Origin: CAZFUY01 sp964522445
GTDB taxonomy: Bacteria > Pseudomonadota > Gammaproteobacteria > SZUA-229
Length of the DNA: 7,360 nucleotides
Direction of reading: 5' to 3'
Assembly (NCBI GenBank): GCA_964522445.1
Contig: CAZFUY010000123.1
Span: 1 to 7,360 of the forward strand
Numbering within the stretch: position 1 is the stretch's first letter; each line of letters starts with the position of its first letter. Below the pieces are notes generated by a model, which saw only the letters and a list, made by a program, of their open reading frames with translations, was not told where the DNA came from and ran no database searches. The translations under genes were made by a program, and so were the position numbers. Below are positions 1 to 4,155 of this stretch, in pieces.

Positions 1-2
1 TT

Positions 3-1487
3 TTTCGTGATATGGGTGAAGAATATAAAGCACAAATTATTGAAGATATTCCAGCCGGTGAAGATTTGTCTTTATATCAACAGGGTGACTTTATCGATTT
101 ATGTCGTGGCCCACATGTGCCAAGTACCGGCAAAATCAAAGCCTTTAAATTAACAAAACTGGCGGGTGCTTACTGGCGCGGTGATTCCAGAAATAAAATG
201 TTGCAGCGTATTTATGGCACTGCATGGCCGGATAAAAAACAACTCAAAAAATATCTGCACCGTATCGAAGAAGCTGAAAAGCGTGATCACCGTAAAATTG
301 GTAAGCAACTGGGTTTATTTCATACTCAGGAAGAAGCGCCCGGAATGGTGTTCTGGCATGAGCATGGCTGGGATATTTATTTAACAGTTGAGAAATATAT
401 TCGCAGTCGTTTGCGTGATTATGATTATCAGGAAATTCATACACCGCAGATTGTTGATCGTAGTCTGTGGGAAAAATCGGGTCACTGGGATAAATTTAGT
501 GACATGATGTTCACCACCCATTCTGAACACAGAGATTTTGCGGTTAAGCCTATGAACTGCCCCTGCCATATTCAGGTGTTTAACCAGGGTTTAAAGTCTT
601 ATCGAGATTTGCCACTACGTCTGGCTGAATTTGGCTCATGTCATCGAAATGAACCCTCAGGTACATTGCATGGTTTGATGCGCGTGCGTAATTTTGTGCA
701 GGATGATGCGCATATTTTCTGTACAGAAGATCAGATTCAGCAGGAAGTTTCAAAATTTATTGATCTGACATTTGATGTGTACAAAGATTTTGGCTTTGAA
801 AATATTGAAATTGCTTTATCAACTCGCCCTGAAGAACGTGTGGGTTCAGATGAGGTATGGGATCAGGCTGAAAAAGCGCTGGAAGAATCACTCAAAGCAA
901 AAGGCATCGATTATATATTACAGCCTGGCGAGGGTGCTTTTTATGGCCCCAAAATTGAATTTACGCTAAAAGATTGTCTGGAACGTGGCTGGCAATGCGG
1001 CACGATGCAGGTGGATTTTTCTATGCCGGGTCGCCTGGATGCACAGTATGTGGCAGAAGATGGCAGCCGTCAGGTGCCGGTCATGTTACATCGTGCAATT
1101 TTGGGTTCGTTGGAGCGTTTTATCGGTGTTTTGATTGAACATTATGAAGGCAAATTTCCGCTCTGGTTATCGCCTGTACATGCCGTAATAATGACGATTA
1201 CCGATAAACAGGCTGAATTTGCTCAAAAAGTGGAAAAAATTCTCCATAAACAGGGATTTAAGGTCTTTTCAGACTTGAGAAATGAGAAGGTAGGCTTTAA
1301 AATTCGCGAGCATACATTACAGCGCGTTCCCTATATGTTGGTCATTGGTGACCGGGAACTAGAAAATCACAGTGTGACCGTGCGTTCACGCGATGGAAAA
1401 GACTTAGGTGCGATGTCGATTGAAGACTTCGCTAACCGACTTTCCAAAGCGATTGATAGTCACGGTCTCGCTATTTTGGAGGAATAA
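3..1487 (+). CDS. thrS: Threonine--tRNA ligase, 5'-partial
   Basis: Class II aminoacyl-tRNA synthetase that charges tRNA-Thr with threonine in the cytoplasm and clears mischarged Ser-tRNA. The frame is open to the window edge (FRD precedes the first internal ATG at 12), so the gene starts upstream. Aligned from memory to the 642-residue E. coli enzyme, about 148 N-terminal residues are missing: the TGS domain and the HxxxH part of the editing site. The second half of the editing site is present (DLCRGPH, Cys and His matching E. coli C182 and H186). Numbering from the ATG at 12, the zinc ligands Cys183, His234 and His360 are intact, as are the motif 2 Arg212 (CHRNE) and motif 3 Arg369 (LGSLERF). 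The anticodon-binding domain fills about residues 385-485. The end coincides with the E. coli C-terminus with no net indel. The last codons contain the infC Shine-Dalgarno, so the two genes are closely linked. Confidence 0.98.
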   Translation, partial: FRDMGEEYKAQIIEDIPAGEDLSLYQQGDFIDLCRGPHVPSTGKIKAFKLTKLAGAYWRGDSRNKMLQRIYGTAWPDKKQLKKYLHRIEEAEKRDHRKIGKQLGLFHTQEEAPGMVFWHEHGWDIYLTVEKYIRSRLRDYDYQEIHTPQIVDRSLWEKSGHWDKFSDMMFTTHSEHRDFAVKPMNCPCHIQVFNQGLKSYRDLPLRLAEFGSCHRNEPSGTLHGLMRVRNFVQDDAHIFCTEDQIQQEVSKFIDLTFDVYKDFGFENIEIALSTRPEERVGSDEVWDQAEKALEESLKAKGIDYILQPGEGAFYGPKIEFTLKDCLERGWQCGTMQVDFSMPGRLDAQYVAEDGSRQVPVMLHRAILGSLERFIGVLIEHYEGKFPLWLSPVHAVIMTITDKQAEFAQKVEKILHKQGFKVFSDLRNEKVGFKIREHTLQRVPYMLVIGDRELENHSVTVRSRDGKDLGAMSIEDFANRLSKAIDSHGLAILEE

Positions 1488-1493
1488 AATATC
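1478..1493 (+). promoter_or_regulatory. infC Shine-Dalgarno and ATC start codon
   Basis: GGAGGA at 1478-1483 lies in the last codons of thrS. Seven bases later, in frame with the IF3 reading frame and just after the thrS stop, is ATC at 1491-1493. No ATG, GTG or TTG sits at a proper distance from this site. The only other start-like codon, TTG at 1515, has no ribosome binding site and would begin inside the conserved N-terminus (LNENI). Use of AUU, AUC or AUA by infC is well known: IF3 rejects such starts and so limits its own synthesis. Confidence 0.85.
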
Positions 1494-2012
1494 GCTGCTG
1501 ACAAAAAAACTCGATTGAATGAAAACATCACTTATCCTGAAATCCGGGTGATTGATGCAGATGGTGAACAGGCCGGAATTTTAAAAACAGAGGAAGCTCT
1601 GGAGCTGGCCAAAAAGGCAGGACTAGATCTTGTAGAAGTCTCACCCAATGCGAGCCCTCCAGTTTGTCGAATAATGGATTTTGGTAAGTTTAGGTTTGAA
1701 GCGAAGAAGCAGCTAAATGCCAATAAGAAGAAACAGAAGCAGGTTCAGGTAAAGGAAATTAAATTCCGTCCCCGTACTGAAGAAGGGGATTACCAGACGA
1801 AAGTAAGAAAACTGCGCGAGTTCCTTGAAAATGGCGATAAGGCTAAGGTGACATTAAGATACCGTGGTCGTGAATTTGCTCATCAGGAGCTGGGTCTGGC
1901 ACTACTAAAAAGAGTAGGCGCAGATTTAGAAGAATTCGGCGCGATTGAGCAGATGCCAAAAATGGAAGGTCGTCAGATGGTGATGATGATCTCACCCAAG
2001 AAAAAGAAATAA
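1491..2012 (+). CDS. infC: Translation initiation factor IF-3
   Basis: IF3 binds the 30S subunit, keeps 50S apart and proofreads the initiator tRNA-start codon pairing. With the ATC start chosen here the protein is 173 residues, close to the 180 of E. coli. The N-terminal domain covers about residues 10-70 and includes the signature SPPVCRIMDFGKF. A lysine-rich linker follows at about 70-85. The C-terminal domain starts at QVQVKEIKFRP and contains EEGDYQTK and RGREFAHQE, ending in the usual lysine tail (SPKKKK). The gene begins 3 nt after the thrS stop, with its ribosome binding site inside thrS, so it is probably cotranscribed and may be translationally coupled. The rare ATC start implies the classical IF3 autoregulation. 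A REP-like element begins 8 nt after the stop codon. Confidence 0.97.
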   Translation: MAADKKTRLNENITYPEIRVIDADGEQAGILKTEEALELAKKAGLDLVEVSPNASPPVCRIMDFGKFRFEAKKQLNANKKKQKQVQVKEIKFRPRTEEGDYQTKVRKLREFLENGDKAKVTLRYRGREFAHQELGLALLKRVGADLEEFGAIEQMPKMEGRQMVMMISPKKKK

Positions 2013-2020
2013 GATTTAAC

Positions 2021-2089
2021 TGTAGGAGCGGCTTTAGCCGCGATATTTATCTGGCTTTATAGCCAATCGCGGCTAAAGCCGCTGCTACA
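2021..2089. repeat. Paired REP (BIME-like) inverted repeat
   Basis: Two 24-base arms (2021-2044 and 2066-2089) are reverse complements with one mismatch. Each arm is itself a small palindrome (gcggct/agccgc). The 21-base centre contains a further mini-hairpin, tggct 2052-2056 with agcca 2061-2065. The arm core, tgtaggagcggctttagccg, is of the kind dispersed as REP sequences in Pseudomonas and other gammaproteobacteria, usually mobilised by RAYT transposases (family knowledge). As RNA it would form a long, stable, forked hairpin just after infC. That could protect the thrS-infC mRNA 3' end or dampen transcription into rpmI. There is no following T run, so it is not a canonical terminator. Confidence 0.85.
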
Positions 2090-2254
2090 AAAAAGAATTT
2101 GAGTTAAATCTCAAACGTGATTTACCAGGGCTCACGTAAAACAACCCGGAAATAATCACCCTGCATCCGCCCCTGTGGTTGGAACTGGGTCCATAGCCCT
2201 GGAAAACCAGTAGGCAGCACGCACATAGCACAAGCTTTTAATTTGCCTGGCTAT

Positions 2255-2301
2255 ATGAAAAAAATCTCATTACCAATAAGGTAACGACGCTTTTTTTTCA
2301 T
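2255..2301 (+). other. A/T-rich hairpin with T8 run, possible attenuator
   Basis: An inner stem ttacc (2270-2274) / ggtaa (2280-2284) with a 5-base loop sits inside an outer 10-bp A/T stem, atgaaaaaaa (2255-2264) with tttttttcat (2292-2301). The T8 run (2291-2298) could serve as the U-tract of an intrinsic terminator, but the G/C stem is short and six bases separate it from the Ts. At best this is a weak terminator or attenuator for readthrough from infC into rpmI-rplT. It could also be merely a structured leader segment. Confidence 0.3.
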
Positions 2302-2316
2302 TACGCCATTCAAATC

Positions 2317-2369
2317 AATATCTTGCACTCTGCACGCACTGCCCACTGATTTTCCAGAGCGCAAGAATT
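2317..2369 (+). promoter_or_regulatory. Irregular stem-loop before rpmI, candidate L20 operator
   Basis: tcttgc (2321-2326) pairs with gcaaga (2361-2366). After one A/C mismatch, ctctg (2328-2332) pairs with cagag (2355-2359). On the outer side aat (2317-2319) can pair with att (2367-2369) past a bulged A. In E. coli, L20 represses rpmI-rplT translation by binding an upstream pseudoknot and an irregular stem-loop that mimic its 23S rRNA site. Position and irregular shape agree with such an operator. No homology was tested, so assignment to L20 is inference. Confidence 0.4.
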
Positions 2370-2387
2370 ATTTTGGAGCAAAATAAT
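2367..2387 (+). promoter_or_regulatory. Hairpin enclosing rpmI Shine-Dalgarno and start codon
   Basis: A perfect 9-bp inverted repeat, attattttg (2367-2375) with caaaataat (2379-2387), leaves only gag (2376-2378) in the loop. The Shine-Dalgarno GGAG is 2375-2378 and the rpmI ATG is 2386-2388. So the core of the ribosome binding site is the loop and the first two bases of the start codon lie in the stem. The stem is mostly A-U and could open easily, as expected of a switchable control point. It directly adjoins the irregular stem ending at 2366 and competes with its outermost pairs. Confidence 0.5.
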
Positions 2388-2583
2388 GCCTAAGATGAAA
2401 ACTAATCGGGGCGCTGCTAAGCGTTTCCGTAAAAACGGTACTGGTAAATTTAAACGTGGCCAGTCATTCCGTCGTCATATACTGACTAAAAAATCGACCA
2501 AGCGTAAACGTCATTTACGTGAGCCTTCTCAAGTTGCAGCCTGCGATACTCGCATGGTTAAACGCATGTTACCTTACGTATAG
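2386..2583 (+). CDS. rpmI: 50S ribosomal protein L35
   Basis: Small basic protein of the large ribosomal subunit. The 65 residues equal the usual bacterial L35 length. The family hallmarks are visible: MPKMKTNRGAAKRF at the N-terminus, the central RRHILTKKSTKRKRHLR, and a C-terminal MLPY. The ATG is preceded by GGAG with 7-base spacing, inside a hairpin that may limit access. It is followed 11 nt after its stop by rplT, the universal partner. Their joint expression is known in E. coli to be repressed by L20 acting on the rpmI leader. The very Lys/Arg-rich composition is normal for this protein. Confidence 0.98.
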   Translation: MPKMKTNRGAAKRFRKNGTGKFKRGQSFRRHILTKKSTKRKRHLREPSQVAACDTRMVKRMLPYV

Positions 2584-2594
2584 GAGTCTGAATC

Positions 2595-2960
2595 ATGGCA
2601 AGAGTTAAACGTGGTGTACAGGCGAGAGCTAAACATAAAAAGGTAATGGCGAAAGCCAAAGGTTATTACGGTGCGCGTAGTCGTGTTTATCGTGTAGCTA
2701 ACCAGGCTGTTATCAAAGCAGGTCAATATGCATATCGTGACCGTCGTGTTAAAAAACGTGAATTCCGTAAATTATGGATTGCACGTATTAATGCAGCGGC
2801 TCGTGAATTTGATATGTCTTATAGCCGTTTCATTAACGGCCTGACTAAAGCTGAAATTGAAGTGGATCGTAAGGTTCTGGCTGATATCGCTGTTCATGAT
2901 ATCGCCGCTTTTGGTCAACTGGTTGAAGCTGCTAAAGCTGGCCTTGCTAAAGCTGCTTAA
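2595..2960 (+). CDS. rplT: 50S ribosomal protein L20
   Basis: L20 binds 23S rRNA early in 50S assembly and, in E. coli, also represses its own operon by binding the mRNA. The 121 residues compare with 118 in E. coli. The sequence follows the family from end to end: MARVKRGV, KGYYGARSRVYRVA, QAVIKAGQYAYRDRR, LWIARINAAAR and INGLTKAEIEVDRKVLADIAV. The extra length is a short Ala/Lys-rich tail. AGGAG (2582-2586) overlaps the rpmI stop and lies 8 bases before the ATG, which supports this start and translational coupling with rpmI. An intrinsic terminator follows, so this is probably the last gene of its transcript. Confidence 0.98.
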   Translation: MARVKRGVQARAKHKKVMAKAKGYYGARSRVYRVANQAVIKAGQYAYRDRRVKKREFRKLWIARINAAAREFDMSYSRFINGLTKAEIEVDRKVLADIAVHDIAAFGQLVEAAKAGLAKAA

Positions 2961-2961
2961 G

Positions 2962-2983
2962 TTTTTAGTTTTTAAACTAAAAA
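2962..2983. repeat. A/T-rich perfect inverted repeat after rplT
   Basis: tttttagttt (2962-2971) and aaactaaaaa (2974-2983) are exact reverse complements around a 2-base centre, starting 2 nt past the rplT stop. As RNA this is a weak hairpin just before the main terminator. It may help protect the mRNA 3' end, but with almost no G/C it may have no function. Confidence 0.5.
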
Positions 2984-2996
2984 TACAAAGTAATGT

Positions 2997-3031
2997 AAAA
3001 GGGGAAAGGCTAGTTCTTTCCCCTTTTTTTT
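2997..3031 (+). terminator. Rho-independent terminator after rplT
   Basis: The stem ggggaaag (3001-3008) pairs perfectly with ctttcccc (3016-3023) around a 7-base loop. It is flanked by aaaa (2997-3000) and a run of eight T (3024-3031). This is a textbook intrinsic terminator 40 nt after the rplT stop. It should separate rpmI-rplT from pheST-ihfA, so the latter needs a promoter between 3032 and 3269 or must rely on readthrough. Confidence 0.92.
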
Positions 3032-3040
3032 GAAATAAAA

Positions 3041-3242
3041 TTGCCACAGGGGCACAGAGTTCACAGAGGTTTTAAAATTTCAGGCTTGTTGTAGATTGAG
3101 AGAAGCTTGCCGAGCAATGCTCTTAATGCTTTGTCATCCCGAGCATAGCCGAGGGATCTTAAGTTTTACGACTCCAGATCCCTCGGCTGCGCTCGGGATG
3201 ACAAAATAAAACAACTTTGTGTACTCTGTGACTCTGTGGCAA
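3041..3242. repeat. Outer inverted repeat of the CACAGAG type
   Basis: Left arm 3041-3067 (ttgccacagg then cacagagttcacaga) and right arm 3216-3242 are reverse complements with 4 mismatches in 27. Each arm carries tandem CACAG(AG) units. The arms bracket the whole spacer and enclose a second inverted repeat of a different family. Such arms look like the ends of a small non-autonomous element. There is no coding capacity for a transposase between them, and I saw no clear target-site duplication. Confidence 0.65.
3130..3205. repeat. Inner 30-bp inverted repeat (GTCATCCCGAG type)
   Basis: Arms 3130-3159 and 3176-3205 are reverse complements at 28 of 30 positions, around a 16-base centre. The core gtcatcccgag-n-gccgagggatct is a kind of intergenic repeat I recognise from many bacterial genomes. 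One arm recurs at 7195-7222 in this window, which shows that it is a dispersed family. The RNA hairpin would be very stable in either direction. Without a T run after either arm it is not a standard terminator. Confidence 0.85.
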
Positions 3243-3269
3243 AAATAAACTAAAAAATGGTAGCAATCA

Positions 3270-4152
3270 GTGTCTGATCTACAACAACTATTAAACCAGT
3301 CTCAAAAAGCCGTTGCCGATGCAGCTGACCTGCAAGATTTAGATCAGGTGCGTGTGCAATACATGGGTAAAAAAGGTGAGTTTACAGCGCTATTAAAAAC
3401 TCTTGGCCAATTACCAGCAGAAGAACGCAAAGCGGCAGGGCAGGCAATTAACGATGCCAAACGTGCATTTCAAACATCTTTGGAAGAACGCAAAACTTCA
3501 CTGGAAGCAGAAAAATTAAATGCGCGTTTAGCTGAAGAAACTATTGATGTAACTTTACCGGGGCGTGGTCAAAGAGCGGGTGGTTTACACCCGGTTACTC
3601 GCACTATGCAGCGCATTGAAAAGTTGTTTGAAGGTTTGGGTTTTGATGTAGCGCAAGGGCCTGAAATTGAAGATGATTACCATAATTTTGAAGCTCTCAA
3701 TATTCCTTCGCATCATCCAGCGCGAGCTATGCACGATACCTTTTATTTTGATGCCAATACATTGTTACGAACACACACCTCACCTGTGCAAGTGCGTGAA
3801 ATGGAAACCACAGAGCCGCCTTTACGTTTAATTGCGCCGGGTCGAGTTTATCGTTGTGATTCAGATTTAACGCATACGCCGATGTTTCATCAGGTTGAAG
3901 GTTTAATGGTTGATCGTGATGTGAGCTTCGCAGATTTAATGGGTACGCTGGATAAGTTTTTACGTTTGTTTTTTGAAAACGATAATTTACAAACACGTTT
4001 TCGCCCCTCCTATTTTCCTTTTACTGAGCCTTCATCTGAAGTNNNNNNNNNNNNNNNNNNNNNNNNNNNNNNNNNNNNNNNNNNNNNNNNNNNNNNNNNN
4101 NNNNNNNNNNNNNNNNNNNNNNNNNNNNNNNNNNNNNNNNNNAAAGGTTTAA
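3270..4152 (+). CDS. pheS: Phenylalanine--tRNA ligase alpha subunit, interrupted by gap
   Basis: Catalytic subunit of the (alpha-beta)2 PheRS that charges tRNA-Phe. The visible 257 residues match the family: an N-terminal coiled-coil region (about 1-85), GGLHPVTRT, the motif 1 region EIEDDYHNFEALNIPSHHPAR, and the motif 2 region GRVYRCDSDLTHTPMFHQVEG, up to RPSYFPFTEPSSE. GTG at 3270 is the first possible start after an in-frame TAG at 3261; the resulting MSDLQQLL matches family N-termini. The ribosome binding site is poor (ggtag, 3259-3263). The sequence breaks into 100 N (4043-4142), losing about 70 C-terminal residues including motif 3. The true end is probably Lys-Val-TAA at 4144-4152, 3 nt before pheT. 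That is not the frame obtained by counting the Ns literally, so the gap length is not real. Confidence 0.95.
4043..4142. other. Assembly gap, exactly 100 N
   Basis: One hundred consecutive N, the conventional placeholder for a gap of unknown length. Flanking sequence is the pheS motif before the C-terminal catalytic part and then the last codons of pheS. Judged by the E. coli PheS tail (about 70 residues missing), the true gap should be near 200 nt. This is an estimate from memory of the family, not a measurement. Confidence 0.97.
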
Positions 4153-4155
4153 CTG

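Larger units (their letters stand above)
2013..2385. other. Structured infC-rpmI spacer (373 bp)
   Basis: The spacer between infC and rpmI is clearly longer than I recall for E. coli (about 100 nt). From left to right it holds a REP/BIME-like inverted repeat (2021-2089) and a short 6-bp inverted repeat, acgtga 2115-2120 with tcacgt 2132-2137. An 8-bp inverted repeat follows, ccagggct 2125-2132 with agccctgg 2195-2202. Then come an A/T-rich hairpin with a T8 run (2255-2301), an irregular stem-loop (2317-2369), and a perfect hairpin over the rpmI start (2367-2387). I find no convincing gene here. A minus-strand frame spans 2122-2367 but contains a TAG at 2251-2253. No promoter with good -35 and -10 boxes was recognised. 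Confidence 0.8.
3032..3269. other. Repeat-filled rplT-pheS spacer
   Basis: Together with the terminator region this makes a 309-bp gene-free stretch. Nearly all of 3041-3242 is a nested inverted repeat. A short palindrome gagca-a-tgctc lies at 3112-3122. The pheST promoter should be here, but I see no convincing -35/-10 pair; ttgtgt (3217-3222) with aaaaat (3241-3246) is at best a poor candidate. No leader peptide rich in Phe codons, like the pheM leader of E. coli, is visible before pheS. A tiny frame, ATG 3257 to TGA 3277 (MVAISV), overlaps the pheS start but has no ribosome binding site. Confidence 0.75.

Noticed and set aside
244..569. Antisense frames within thrS
   Set aside because: Shadows of highly conserved thrS coding sequence, with no start signals or recognisable domains.
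1515..2012. infC starting at TTG 1515 (165 residues)
   Set aside because: No ribosome binding site before it; the ATC at 1491 has an ideal one and restores a typical IF3 N-terminus.
2021..2089. REP pair as a rho-independent terminator of thrS-infC
   Set aside because: A strong hairpin, but followed by an A-rich stretch (aaaaaag) instead of T on the + strand, so the canonical form is missing.
2772..3047. 91-codon minus-strand frame over rplT and its terminator
   Set aside because: It runs through the terminator and the antisense of L20; its low-complexity Phe/Ser/Lys composition reflects those sequences.
3041..3242. CRISPR array or insertion sequence
   Set aside because: Only inverted arms, no regularly spaced direct repeats and no transposase frame inside.
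3257..3277. Six-codon frame as a Phe attenuator leader peptide
   Set aside because: It contains no Phe codons, has no ribosome binding site and overlaps the pheS start with no terminator between.
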